Source: Microbacteriaceae bacterium (GTDB lineage: Bacteria > Actinomycetota > Actinomycetes > Actinomycetales > Microbacteriaceae). From it: a DNA stretch of 64,000 nt. Below, piece by piece: positions 8,926 through 16,076 of the stretch (within the stretch, counting starts at the first letter, position 1; the number at the start of each line of letters is the position of its first letter). Position numbers and translations under genes: made by a program. The stretch is from the NCBI GenBank assembly GCA_025464995.1, contig JAODMO010000016.1:40369-104368 (forward strand). The letters run 5' to 3'. The notes beneath the pieces were generated by a model that saw nothing but the letters and a program-made list of their open reading frames with translations, did not search any database and was not told the DNA's origin.

Positions 8926-9843
8926 ATGCAGTGGTGGAATGATATTTTGAACTGGTTGAATTCGGCCGAGGGGGCGCGTCTTCTCTCGACGACCGTTTTC
9001 CCCTTCATCGCGATCGTGGTCGCGGGCGTCGTCGCAGCGCTCATCGCGCGCGGGTCGATCACGCGGCTCTTCGCGAAGCAGGAGCGCGCCCAGCGCGCCT
9101 CCGCCGTCGAAGCGCTCATCGCCGTCGGCGAGAAGGCTTCGCAGTGGAGTGGGCTCTCCGGCGAGACGCGCGATCACTTCGAGGCGCAGACGAGCGTGGC
9201 GAGCATCCGCGTGCGCCTGCTCCCCTCCGCCGGTGCCGCCATGGCCAGCGCCTGGGCCGAATACCAGCTCGCTGAGATCAAGCGCAATTCGGCGAACTTC
9301 AGCGTCCAGGCCGACCAGGGCTACGCCGAGTACCGCGACCGCCTCATCGAATGGCACCACCGGCCGTCTCGTGCGCGCAAGCTCTTCGTCAACGACCTCG
9401 AGCGCTTCCGCCTCGACAGCGCGAACGACGACACCGATCTGATCGAACGCCAGCGCCGCTGGAAGTCCGAGCAGCCTTCGGCCGCCTCCTCGAGCACCGC
9501 GACCTCGTTCTCCCCGTCGCCCGCGAACGCGACCGTCGCCCCCGCGGCCGTGTCCTCCACGTCGCGTGCCGCCACGGCACCGGCGGCACACCAGACCCGA
9601 ATCGACGCGTTCCCGACCGCGTCGGCTGAGCCGATCGCGCCGGTCGTGCCGCCGGCATCCGCTCGCGCCTTCATTCCGCGCAGCACGACGGAATCGACCG
9701 ACTCGACCGGATCGACCGGCTCGACCGGATCGACCGATTGGACTGACTCGACTGGCTCGACCGGATCGACCCAGATCGTCGAGGCGACCATCGACGACGA
9801 CGAGAACGCAAAGGCCGAGCCGGAGAAGACGCGGCTCATCTAG
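8926..9843 (+). CDS. Membrane-anchored hypothetical protein with low-complexity Ser/Thr/Gly tail
   Basis: A 305-residue protein of unknown function. It has one N-terminal membrane helix (about residues 18-42, VFPFIAIVVAGVVAALIA), then a helical charged cytoplasmic region to about residue 190, then a long Ala/Ser/Thr/Pro-rich disordered tail. Near the C-terminus is an STG/STD repeat block encoded by tandem TCGACCGGA-like units (about 9691-9771), and the end is acidic. The first ATG in frame is 8896, but the ATG at 8926 begins MQWWNDILNWLN and follows a -10 box. Repeat number is likely variable between strains. Confidence 0.7.
   Translation: MQWWNDILNWLNSAEGARLLSTTVFPFIAIVVAGVVAALIARGSITRLFAKQERAQRASAVEALIAVGEKASQWSGLSGETRDHFEAQTSVASIRVRLLPSAGAAMASAWAEYQLAEIKRNSANFSVQADQGYAEYRDRLIEWHHRPSRARKLFVNDLERFRLDSANDDTDLIERQRRWKSEQPSAASSSTATSFSPSPANATVAPAAVSSTSRAATAPAAHQTRIDAFPTASAEPIAPVVPPASARAFIPRSTTESTDSTGSTGSTGSTDWTDSTGSTGSTQIVEATIDDDENAKAEPEKTRLI
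9691..9771 (+). repeat. Coding 9-nt tandem repeat (Ser-Thr-Gly units)
   Basis: Repeated TCGACCGGA/TCGACCGGC units with a few divergent copies (TCGACCGAT, TTGGACTGA) encode STD/STG triplets in the tail of the preceding protein. This is a slippage-prone microsatellite-like tract. Confidence 0.75.
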
Positions 9844-9866
9844 CACCCCGTAGCGCGCACCCCGGT

Positions 9867-9966
9867 ATTCGGAAATTCAGGAGATCGCGGCCGGCCTCAG
9901 ATCGGCTGCCGCGGCCTTGCGCTGAAGCCGCGCGTTCGGTCGTGCCGATCTCCTGAGTTTCCGAAT
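9867..9966. repeat. Palindromic intergenic repeat element, copy 1 (~100 bp)
   Basis: The two 20-nt ends form an inverted repeat with 19 of 20 matches: ATTCGGAAATTCAGGAGATC at 9867-9886 and GATCTCCTGAGTTTCCGAAT at 9947-9966. Between them are 60 nt of very GC-rich, self-complementary sequence. The same arm motif bounds a second element 80 nt away. No gene overlaps. It looks like a REP-type extragenic palindrome; a terminator role for the upstream gene is also possible. Confidence 0.75.
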
Positions 9967-10045
9967 CACGGAGCCGGAGAGTTCGACCCGGATGCTGCGC
10001 GCGATCCGCGATACCGTGGCCGCGCCATCCCGTCGGGGAAATCGC

Positions 10046-10132
10046 AAATTCAGGAGATGGCCGCGATGACGAGCCCTGTACCGCGTGCTCGCGCGGCAGG
10101 CCTCGGGCGCCGCGTGCCGTTCTCCTGAATTT
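10046..10132. repeat. Palindromic intergenic repeat element, copy 2 (~90 bp)
   Basis: AAATTCAGGAGA (10046-10057) and TCTCCTGAATTT (10121-10132) are perfect 12-nt inverted arms, extending with one mismatch to CGSAAATTCAGGAGA. The arms are the same as in the first element, while the interior differs. Together the two elements fill most of the 405-nt gap before the metalloprotease gene. Confidence 0.75.
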
Positions 10133-10236
10133 CCGAGACGGGCGGCGGCGGTACGGCCGCCGGGCGACTGCGGGGCACAGACGGCGCGCACCTTTGTGTT
10201 GGCGCTGAAAGACTGGTCGCTGTCGGCGCTGCCGCC

Positions 10237-10242
10237 TAGGGT
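10237..10242 (+). promoter_or_regulatory. -10 box of a probable leaderless promoter (M4 protease)
   Basis: TAGGGT, 6 nt before the ATG at 10249. Confidence 0.55.
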
Positions 10243-10248
10243 CGTCGT

Positions 10249-11322
10249 ATGGTTCACGGCATCGTTCCCCCGTATCTGCTCGCTCGCATCGCCGAACTCG
10301 ATAATTCCAAGTTCGCCACCGCCGCACAGGCCGCCAAGCGCGCTCTCGTGCACGACACGGCTCTCCGCGCCGCCCGCCTCCGCTTCAGCATCGACGAGTC
10401 GAACACCCTCGTGGTCGAGCTCGGCGATGGCCCGAACCGCACCATCTCCGACGCCGACTACACCGAGCAGCTGCCCGGGGTGGTGGTGCGCAGCGAAGGC
10501 GACGAGCCGACGGATGACGCCGCGACCAACGAGGCCTACGACGGTCTCGGCTCGACCTTCGCGCTGTACTCGGAGGTGTACAAGCGCAACTCGATCGACG
10601 GGGCAGGGCTTCCCCTCGATGCGACGGTGCACTACGGCGACAACTACGACAACGCGTTCTGGAACGGCGAGCGGATGGTCTTCGGCGATGGAGACGGCGA
10701 GATCTTCGGCCGCTTCACCGCATCGCTCACGGTGATCGGCCATGAGCTCACCCATGGCGTGACCCAGTACACCCTCGACCTCGAGTACGAGGGCCAGTCC
10801 GGTGCGCTCAACGAGTCCATCTCCGACGTCTTCGGAGCGCTCGTCGAGCAATACACCCTCGACCAGCCCGTCGACAAGGCAGGCTGGCTCATCGGCGAGG
10901 GCCTCTTCACCGAGCAGGTCGAGGGGCGGGCCCTCCGCTCGCTCAAGGCGCCGGGCACCGCCTACGACGACGACGTACTCGGCAAAGACCCGCAGCCCGC
11001 CCACATGGACGGCTACGTCGAGACGGATGATGACAACGGAGGCGTCCATCTCAACTCGGGCATCCCCAACCACGCGTTCTACCTCGTGGCCGAAGCCCTC
11101 GCCGGAAACGCGTGGGACCGCGCGGGCCAAATCTGGTACGACACCCTGTCGCGGCCCCTGAGCTCCCGCGCGACGTTCGTGGAGTTCGCGAGCGCCACCG
11201 TGGCTGCGGCGGTGGCGCGGTACGGTGAATCATCGGCGGAAGCCGTGGCGGTGCGGTCCGGCTGGGCCGGCGTCGGCGTGCAACTGGCGGGAGCAGACTC
11301 TGATGGCGGACGCACGGCCTGA
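10249..11322 (+). CDS. Protealysin-like M4 (thermolysin family) metallopeptidase
   Basis: A 357-residue zinc endopeptidase. The active site is complete: HELTH at residues 165-169 (two zinc His and the catalytic Glu), third zinc ligand Glu189 in ALNESISD, and the transition-state His275 in SGIPNHAFYL. There is no signal peptide. Instead, a short N-terminal propeptide begins MVHGIVPPYLLARIAEL, with the PPYLL motif typical of protealysin-type precursors, which stay cytoplasmic or leave by non-classical routes. The C-terminal helical subdomain is present. The stop codon region overlaps the start of the next gene, whose product is the probable inhibitor, so enzyme and inhibitor are translationally coupled. 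Confidence 0.93.
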   Translation: MVHGIVPPYLLARIAELDNSKFATAAQAAKRALVHDTALRAARLRFSIDESNTLVVELGDGPNRTISDADYTEQLPGVVVRSEGDEPTDDAATNEAYDGLGSTFALYSEVYKRNSIDGAGLPLDATVHYGDNYDNAFWNGERMVFGDGDGEIFGRFTASLTVIGHELTHGVTQYTLDLEYEGQSGALNESISDVFGALVEQYTLDQPVDKAGWLIGEGLFTEQVEGRALRSLKAPGTAYDDDVLGKDPQPAHMDGYVETDDDNGGVHLNSGIPNHAFYLVAEALAGNAWDRAGQIWYDTLSRPLSSRATFVEFASATVAAAVARYGESSAEAVAVRSGWAGVGVQLAGADSDGGRTA

Positions 11323-11605
11323 CCCCGGGTGGATGATCCTCGTGGTGCGCAGCGGAGGCTTCGCCGGGGTCTCGCGGGAGTGGCGGGTGCGGTCGAGCGA
11401 GCACCCCGACGTCGACTGGGTGGCTCTCGTCGAGGCGTGCCCGTGGGGTGTGGTCTCGGCTGCCGACCACACCCGTGACCAGTTCGTCTGGCGCATCGAG
11501 GCGAAAGCCCCGGCGCGAGAGTGCCGGGCGACGCTTCCCGATTCCCGCGTGCGCGGCGCCTGGCGCGACCTCGTCGACGAGGTGAAGACCGCCACCACGA
11601 GGTAG
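11303..11605 (+). CDS. Emfourin-like protealysin inhibitor
   Basis: A 100-residue protein with ILVVRSGGFAGVSREWRV near the N-terminus, the pattern expected of emfourin, the small cytoplasmic inhibitor encoded beside protealysin-like M4 proteases. The known role is a slow, tight 1:1 block of the protease active site. The ATG at 11303 overlaps the protease gene by 20 nt in another frame, with GGGAG about 10 nt upstream. The call rests on the short N-terminal motif, the length and above all the genetic coupling; no structural residue beyond that can be checked here. Confidence 0.8.
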   Translation: MADARPDPGWMILVVRSGGFAGVSREWRVRSSEHPDVDWVALVEACPWGVVSAADHTRDQFVWRIEAKAPARECRATLPDSRVRGAWRDLVDEVKTATTR

Positions 11606-11984
11606 CCCGAAGGCGATCCCGGGGCTGGCGACCTTCCATCATCCCCATCGCGAAGCTCGTCGCACGGTCGCGCAAGACGGGCCATGCGCCCGGTGCACGC
11701 CTCGTTCGCGGACGACGCGCGGATGGTCGTCTCGTCGAGCGAGATCACGGATGATTCTCCAATAGTCCGGCCCGGGCGCGATGCCGCGGGCGATAGTCCG
11801 CGCAATGACGGCACGACGGATCACGGATGGTCAGAGCGACCAGAGGGAGTGGCGTGGGCCTCGCCCACCGGGGGTGGGACGGGGCCGATCGTGGGGCTAT
11901 CTGCCGCCGACGGCTGGGCCGTCGACGACCCCCGATCGCCCTGAGGGCGTCGCGATCGGATCGAAGTTCAGCGGAGGCTGCAGA
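11606..11984. other. Gene-free gap with GC-rich hairpins
   Basis: This 379-nt gap has no open frame with convincing codon bias. It contains a small perfect hairpin, GTGGGC/GCCCAC at 11854-11868, and the terminator-like stem at 11932-11959 near its right end. I see no tRNA, repeat or recognisable remnant. Confidence 0.5.
11932..11959 (-). terminator. Hairpin terminator candidate after DUF7882 copy 1
   Basis: CCGATCGC (11932-11939) and GCGATCGG (11952-11959) are perfect arms, with CCCT/AGGG pairing inside. It lies 26 nt beyond the stop of the minus-strand gene at 11985. Confidence 0.6.
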
Positions 11985-12332
11985 TCAGCGCGCGAGGGCG
12001 CTGGAGCTGAGCTCGTCATCGGCGGCCGGCGCTGCGGCGGTCTCGGGGATGACCTCGAGACCCTTCACCGAATTGGCCGAGTGCATGAGACGGTCTGCCC
12101 ACACCTTGTTGATCTGGGGGGTGAAGTCGGGGGCGAAGTTGAACTCGAGCTCCATCGCCGGCTGCATCCAGATGGTGGACGCCGCCTCCTGGCCCTCGAG
12201 CGCGTGGTCGACGTTGAACGCGAAGCTCTCGGAGCGGCGCAGCTTCGCGAGGATGACAAGTCGGAGGTGGGCGAGCACGCGGTCGTCAATGGTGACTTCG
12301 GTGCGGTTGGAGCCGTAGACAAGGGTTCCCAT
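11985..12332 (-). CDS. DUF7882 family protein, copy 1
   Basis: A 115-residue protein of a small family largely found in Microbacteriaceae and sometimes mislabelled as ATP-dependent DNA ligase. It shows the family layout: MGTLVYG start, VTIDDRVLAHLRLVILAKLRRSESFAF, a strand region with IWMQP, then INKVWADRLMHSANSVKGLEV. It lacks ligase motifs. This copy is the most diverged of the three in the window, with NFAPDFTPQ where the others have a YFxY strand, and it has an extended acidic C-terminus. The ATG at 12332 aligns with the other copies; ATG 12347 is the alternative. Function unknown. It is close to tRNA-Arg on the same strand. Confidence 0.8.
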   Translation of the reverse strand: MGTLVYGSNRTEVTIDDRVLAHLRLVILAKLRRSESFAFNVDHALEGQEAASTIWMQPAMELEFNFAPDFTPQINKVWADRLMHSANSVKGLEVIPETAAAPAADDELSSSALAR

Positions 12333-12453
12333 GGCCAGAATTCCCATCGAGGAGCGGTCGAGACGAAGAGGGTGTGCGGCTCGTCGGGTATGACGCAACG
12401 CGTGAGCAAGTCTAGCCATCGTTGGCCCGCAACGGGATGAACCCGACACCGTG

Positions 12454-12526
12454 TGCCCCTGGCAGGAATCGAACCTGCGACCAAAAGATTAGAAGGCTTT
12501 TGCTCTATCCACTGAGCTACAGAGGC
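12454..12526 (-). tRNA. tRNA-Arg (anticodon TCT)
   Basis: A cloverleaf of 73 nt: acceptor GCCTCTG/CAGGGGC, D arm GCTC...GAGC, anticodon loop CTTCTAA (anticodon TCT, reads AGA/AGG), T arm GCAGG TTCGAAT CCTGC. CCA is not encoded. A TATCGT -10 box lies about 9 nt upstream (12536-12541). Confidence 0.95.
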
Positions 12527-12552
12527 GCGGTTCTACGATAGCGCAGCCCCGA

Positions 12553-12813
12553 TCAGACAGCCTTCGCGAGCGCCGCGAGCACCTGGTTGACCGTGGGCAC
12601 ACCCTCCGCCCGGAAGACCTCCGCGCCGTCGGCGGCCGCGACGATGACCGTCGGGGTCGACCGGATGCCCGCCCTCTCCGCTTCCGCCGTGTCGCGGGCG
12701 ACATCCAGTTCGGCGATCTTGACGTCGGGCAGCAGCATGGCGACTTGCTTCAGCACGCCGCGCGTCTGGATGCATGGGTCGCAGAAGGAGGAGGAGAAGA
12801 AGAGGAGGTTCAC
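12553..12813 (-). CDS. Small thioredoxin-fold protein
   Basis: An 86-residue thioredoxin-like protein. It opens directly with the active-site strand MNLLFFSSSFCDPCIQTRGV, giving CxxC at Cys11 and Cys14, followed by ELDVARDTAEAERAGIRSTP with the cis-Pro expected opposite the active site. It is shorter than classical thioredoxin (about 105 residues) and lacks the first strand and helix, so it resembles glutaredoxin/mini-thioredoxin types. It is probably a cytosolic disulfide reductase; partners are unknown. The gene lies just upstream of tRNA-Arg on the same strand. Confidence 0.88.
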   Translation of the reverse strand: MNLLFFSSSFCDPCIQTRGVLKQVAMLLPDVKIAELDVARDTAEAERAGIRSTPTVIVAAADGAEVFRAEGVPTVNQVLAALAKAV

Positions 12814-12864
12814 GGGATGTGCAACCGGGGCGTGAGGCCGGAAATTCCGGGCGCGACCGGGGGC

Positions 12865-13143
12865 CTACTGCTCGCTGAGGCGCTCGTCGGGGTCTTCGAT
12901 GTCTTCGCCTTCGGCGGGAACGAACGTGTAGCGCACCTGCATCTGGTCGCCGACCTTCTTCGCGACCGGATTGCCGTAGACGACCTGCGTCTCCTTGCCG
13001 TCGAGGGCCACGAGAACGGTCACCTCGGAGTCGAAACTGCCGTCGGTGCTGACGCGGGTGTCGGTCTGGCCGTCGTAGGGTCCCTGGGCGTAGAAGACGA
13101 TGTACTGGTCGCCGCGGTTCAGGGGTGCCTCGTTGTTTGTCAT
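12865..13143 (-). CDS. Conserved hypothetical protein, 92 aa
   Basis: An acidic 92-residue protein that begins MTNNEAPLNRGDQYIVFYAQ and shows short beta segments (EVTVLVALDGKETQVVY). The end is strongly acidic (EDIEDPDERLSEQ). I recognise it as a conserved small actinobacterial protein but know of no function. No membrane segment or signal peptide is visible. It is in line with the small membrane protein gene upstream (9 nt between) and probably co-transcribed with it and with the thioredoxin-like gene downstream. Confidence 0.75.
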   Translation of the reverse strand: MTNNEAPLNRGDQYIVFYAQGPYDGQTDTRVSTDGSFDSEVTVLVALDGKETQVVYGNPVAKKVGDQMQVRYTFVPAEGEDIEDPDERLSEQ

Positions 13144-13152
13144 GAGTCAGGT

Positions 13153-13413
13153 CTACCAGATGCCGACGAGAGCGCTGATCCCGGCGACCAGCGACGCCGC
13201 CGCGAGCAGCAGCGCCACGACGACGATGACGAGGTGCACCGTGAAGAACGGCGTGACCGCGCCATCCGCCCCCCTCGACCGCGGGTCGCGCGCCACCCTG
13301 CGAAAGAACGTGGGCCACACGATGGCGTTGAAGACACCGTTGAACAAAAGCAGTACGGCGAGGGTCGGGGTCACGAGAGTCCATTCCTGAGGGTCGGGCA
13401 TGCCGGATGGCAC
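13153..13413 (-). CDS. SCO4848-like small membrane protein
   Basis: An 86-residue protein with two membrane helices (about residues 17-35 and 58-84). Between them lies WPTFFRRVARDPRSRGADGAV and the start of the second helix reads TPFFTVHLVIVVVALLLAAA. The WPTFxR...DPR...FFTVH pattern matches the SCO4848 family of small actinobacterial membrane proteins. Function unknown. The start ATG overlaps no gene. It is divergent from the MarR gene across about 68 nt that hold the MarR promoter and operator. Confidence 0.75.
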   Translation of the reverse strand: MPSGMPDPQEWTLVTPTLAVLLLFNGVFNAIVWPTFFRRVARDPRSRGADGAVTPFFTVHLVIVVVALLLAAASLVAGISALVGIW

Positions 13414-13451
13414 CGCCGCAGGTCGCGGAGGGCGACGTCATTGCTTAACCC

Positions 13452-13471
13452 GGTTATATAAACAGGTTATA
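13452..13471. promoter_or_regulatory. Operator candidate for the MarR-MFS pair
   Basis: Two GGTTATA direct repeats (13452-13458 and 13465-13471) 13 nt apart, together with TTAACC at 13445-13450 forming an inverted match to the second repeat, and TTATATAA in the middle. It is the only AT-rich patch nearby and overlaps the MarR -10 region, so autorepression is likely (inferred). Confidence 0.5.
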
Positions 13472-13475
13472 CACT
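13470..13475 (+). promoter_or_regulatory. -10 box of a probable leaderless promoter (MarR)
   Basis: TACACT, 6 nt before the ATG at 13482. It overlaps the second GGTTATA repeat. Confidence 0.6.
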
Positions 13476-13481
13476 TTTTGC

Positions 13482-13919
13482 ATGCATCAGAATCCTACGG
13501 ACATCATCGAGTCCCTCCTCACGTCGAACCATCGCCTCACCCGCATGGCAGCCCAGTCGACGGGTTCCACCGTGTCCGCTGCCGTCTGGTCGAGCCTGTC
13601 CATCCTCAACACCGACGGACCCCGTCGCAACGGCGAGCTGGCCCGCGCCGCCCGCATCAGCCAGCCCGGCATGACGAAACTGCTGGCCAACCTCGTCGAA
13701 GACGAGTGGGTCTATCGCATCGCCGATGTTGACGACTCTCGCGCGTGGCTCATCGCGATCACCGACGAGGGTCGCGCCGCGCTCTCCGACTGGCGCACGC
13801 AGCTCGCCGTCGCCACTCGCGCCATCTTCGGAGACCTCAGTGAGACCGAGTGGACCGCCCTCGACCGGGCCGCCGCCATCCTCGCGGTGCGGCTCGCCGA
13901 CACGGCGGTGGCAGCATGA
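13482..13919 (+). CDS. MarR family transcriptional regulator
   Basis: A 145-residue winged-helix regulator. The DNA-binding segment is NGELARAARISQPGMTKLLA followed by the wing VYRIADVDDSRAWLIAITDEGRAAL, with the family D-x-R wing motif. Flanking helices form the dimer domain. Its stop overlaps the next gene's start (ATGA), so it is translationally coupled to an MFS exporter. This is the classic arrangement of a drug- or phenolic-responsive repressor with its efflux pump. Ligand unknown. Confidence 0.92.
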   Translation: MHQNPTDIIESLLTSNHRLTRMAAQSTGSTVSAAVWSSLSILNTDGPRRNGELARAARISQPGMTKLLANLVEDEWVYRIADVDDSRAWLIAITDEGRAALSDWRTQLAVATRAIFGDLSETEWTALDRAAAILAVRLADTAVAA

Positions 13920-15160
13920 GCGCTCCCACGAGCGCGGAGAAGACCAGCATCCTGCACCAGCCCTCCCAGGTCTGGGCGGTCGCGTTCGCGAGCGTCATCG
14001 CGTTCATGGGCATCGGACTCGTCGACCCGATCCTGCCCTCCATCGCCGAGTCGCTGCGGGCAACTCCGACCGAGACGGAGATGCTCTTCACGAGCTACCT
14101 GCTCGTCACGGGTCTCGCCATGTTCTTCACCAGCTGGATCTCCAGCCGCATCGGCGCCAAGCGCACCCTGCTCATCGGGCTCGGCCTCATCGTCGTGTTC
14201 GCCGCCGCTGCCGCACTCAGCGGCAGCGTCGAGAGCATCATCGCGTTCCGCGCCGGGTGGGGCCTCGGCAACGCCCTCTTCATCTCGACGGCGCTCGCCA
14301 CGATCGTCGGCTCGGCGGCCGGCGGCACCTCGTCGGCGATCGTCCTCTACGAGGCGGCCCTCGGGCTGGGCATCGCGATCGGCCCCCTCCTCGGCGGGCT
14401 TCTCGGCACGATCCGCTGGAGCGCTCCGTTCTTCGGCACAGCCGCTCTCATGGCGGTCGGATTCATCGCGATCACCGTTCTTCTGAGGGACGAGAAGGGC
14501 GACAAGGAGAAGCGCGTGCCCACCCGGCTCTCCGCTCCCTTCCGCGCGCTCGCACAGCCCGCTCTCGCGCTGCTCGCCGCGGCCGCCCTGTTCTACAACA
14601 TCGGGTTCTTCGTGCTGCTCGCCTACACGCCGTTCCCCCTCGGATTCGACGCAATCGGCATCGGCCTCACGTTCTTCGGCTGGGGCGTAGGTCTCGCGAT
14701 CACCTCGGTGTGGCTGGCGCCCGCGCTCACCGCCCGACTCAAACGCACGACAGTGCTCTCGATCGTGCTGCCGCTGCTGGCGCTCGACCTCATCGGCGCC
14801 GGCATGGTCGTCGACTCGCAGGTGGGGCTCGTCGCCGCGGTCATCGTGGGCGGCCTCCTGCTCGGAGTGCTCAACACCGTGCTCACCGAATGCGTCATGG
14901 AGGCGACCGACCTCCCGCGCTCGGTCGCGTCATCCTCGTACTCCGCGGTGCGGTTCCTCGGCGGCGCGGTCGCTCCCCCGCTCGCCACGACCCTCGCGGG
15001 CCTGTTCACCGAGGCGACGCCGTACTTCGTCGCCGGCGGATCGGTCATCGTGGCCGCCCTCATCATCGTCTTCGGCCACCGTGCCCTGCACCGCGTGAAC
15101 GACGGCGCCGAGGAGCCGTTGGTCGAAGCCGAGGCCATCGCTGCGGGCGCACGCGCCTAG
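13916..15160 (+). CDS. MFS exporter (DHA1-like), 12 TM
   Basis: A 414-residue major facilitator protein of drug/H+ antiporter type. The first helix is VWAVAFASVIAFMGIGLVDP, and ILPSIAESL resembles the DHA1 loop. TM segments continue through residue 400, with a basic central loop (RDEKGDKEKRVPTRL) between TM6 and TM7 and an acidic C-terminus. The gene starts inside the MarR stop codon (ATGA overlap) and ends before a strong terminator, so marR-MFS is a closed operon. Export of a toxic compound sensed by the MarR protein is inferred; the substrate cannot be predicted. Confidence 0.88.
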   Translation: MSAPTSAEKTSILHQPSQVWAVAFASVIAFMGIGLVDPILPSIAESLRATPTETEMLFTSYLLVTGLAMFFTSWISSRIGAKRTLLIGLGLIVVFAAAAALSGSVESIIAFRAGWGLGNALFISTALATIVGSAAGGTSSAIVLYEAALGLGIAIGPLLGGLLGTIRWSAPFFGTAALMAVGFIAITVLLRDEKGDKEKRVPTRLSAPFRALAQPALALLAAAALFYNIGFFVLLAYTPFPLGFDAIGIGLTFFGWGVGLAITSVWLAPALTARLKRTTVLSIVLPLLALDLIGAGMVVDSQVGLVAAVIVGGLLLGVLNTVLTECVMEATDLPRSVASSSYSAVRFLGGAVAPPLATTLAGLFTEATPYFVAGGSVIVAALIIVFGHRALHRVNDGAEEPLVEAEAIAAGARA

Positions 15161-15168
15161 CCGGGCGA

Positions 15169-15207
15169 CGACGGCATCGCGCGCCGGGGTGACGCGCGAT
15201 GCCGTCG
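15169..15207 (+). terminator. Strong hairpin terminator after the MarR-MFS operon
   Basis: A 15-bp perfect stem, CGACGGCATCGCGCG (15169-15183) with CGCGCGATGCCGTCG (15193-15207), with a 9-nt loop. It sits 8 nt after the MFS stop. Confidence 0.8.
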
Positions 15208-15218
15208 GGGCTCGAAGG

Positions 15219-15224
15219 TAGACT
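15219..15224 (+). promoter_or_regulatory. -10 box of a probable leaderless promoter (orn)
   Basis: TAGACT, 6 nt before the orn ATG at 15231. Confidence 0.6.
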
Positions 15225-15230
15225 GCGGTA

Positions 15231-15851
15231 ATGGCTACTGCTACCGATCGACTGGTCTGGATTGACTGCGAGATGACCGGGCTCGACCTCGCGGTCGACG
15301 AACTCGTGGAGGTGGCGGTCGTCATCACCGACTACGACCTCGCGCCGATCGATCCCGGCTTCCAGATCGTCATCAACCCCGACAAGAGCGCGCTCGACAA
15401 CATGGGCGACTTCGTGCGCAACATGCACACCGAGAGCGGCCTCATCACCGAGATCCCGAACGGCGTGAGCCTGGCCGACGCCGAGTACGCGGTGCTCGAA
15501 TACATCCTGCAGCATGTTCCCGGCGTGCAGTCCGCCCCTCTCGCCGGCAACACCATCGGCACCGACCGGGCGTTCCTCGCGAAGTACATGCCCCGCGTAG
15601 ACAGCCACCTGCACTACCGCAGCGTCGACGTCTCGTCGATCAAGGAGCTGGCCCGTCACTGGTTTCCCCGCGTGTACTTCAATGCCCCCGCGAAGAACGG
15701 CGGGCACCGCGCGCTCGCCGACATCCTCGAATCCATCCGCGAGCTCGAGTACTACCGCAAAGCCGTGTTCACGGCGGAGCCCGGGCCGACCACGGAGCAG
15801 GTGCAGGCCATCTCGGCCGACGTGGTGGAGAGATTCGCTCCGCACCTGTAA
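15231..15851 (+). CDS. orn: Oligoribonuclease
   Basis: A 206-residue DEDDh 3'-5' exonuclease that degrades 2-5 nt RNA (nanoRNA), including pGpG from c-di-GMP turnover, to mononucleotides. Exo I is [10 protein letters not shown] (Asp12, Glu14). Exo II lies in [14 protein letters not shown]. Exo III contains HRALADI with the conserved His and Asp. Length is typical (about 180-210 residues). The next features downstream are tRNA-His and clpS, an arrangement often seen in actinobacteria. The start follows a -10 box at leaderless spacing. Confidence 0.96.
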   Translation: MATATDRLVWIDCEMTGLDLAVDELVEVAVVITDYDLAPIDPGFQIVINPDKSALDNMGDFVRNMHTESGLITEIPNGVSLADAEYAVLEYILQHVPGVQSAPLAGNTIGTDRAFLAKYMPRVDSHLHYRSVDVSSIKELARHWFPRVYFNAPAKNGGHRALADILESIRELEYYRKAVFTAEPGPTTEQVQAISADVVERFAPHL

Positions 15852-15875
15852 TAAGATGGTCTGGTTGCCACGCGC

Positions 15876-15892
15876 GGCCGGTCTGACCGGCC
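15876..15892 (+). terminator. Hairpin terminator candidate after orn
   Basis: GGCCGGTC/GACCGGCC palindrome, 24 nt after the orn stop and 19 nt before tRNA-His. Confidence 0.55.
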
Positions 15893-15911
15893 ACATCGTG
15901 TTAACAGCCTG

Positions 15912-15987
15912 GTGGGCGTAGCTCAGTTGGCAGAGCGCTGGCTTGTGGAGCCGGATGTCGCGGGTTCGAGCCCCGTCGTTCACCCCA
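15912..15987 (+). tRNA. tRNA-His (anticodon GTG)
   Basis: Acceptor GTGGGCG/CGTTCAC, D arm GCTC...GAGC, anticodon loop CTTGTGG (anticodon GTG), T loop TTCGAGC. The extra G at 15911 can pair with C73 (15984), the tRNA-His hallmark. CCA is encoded at 15985-15987. Confidence 0.95.
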
Positions 15988-16003
15988 GGGTTGCCCACGC
16001 AAC

Positions 16004-16042
16004 ACACGAATGGCCCGGTCACACCGACCGGGCCATTCGTGT
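16004..16042 (+). terminator. Strong terminator after tRNA-His
   Basis: A 17-bp perfect stem, ACACGAATGGCCCGGTC (16004-16020) with its complement at 16026-16042, and a 5-nt loop ACACC. No long T run follows, as is common in this GC range. Confidence 0.8.
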
Positions 16043-16076
16043 TCCCGCCGCTCGACATCTCTGGAAGGCTGTGCGC

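Noticed and set aside
11606..11984. Small genes in the gap between the emfourin and DUF7882 genes
   Set aside because: Open frames here have no start site with a Shine-Dalgarno sequence or -10 box, no codon bias and no family match.
12454..12526. tRNA-Arg as an attachment site for an integrated element
   Set aside because: No integrase, no duplicated tRNA 3' end and no foreign gene block lie next to it.
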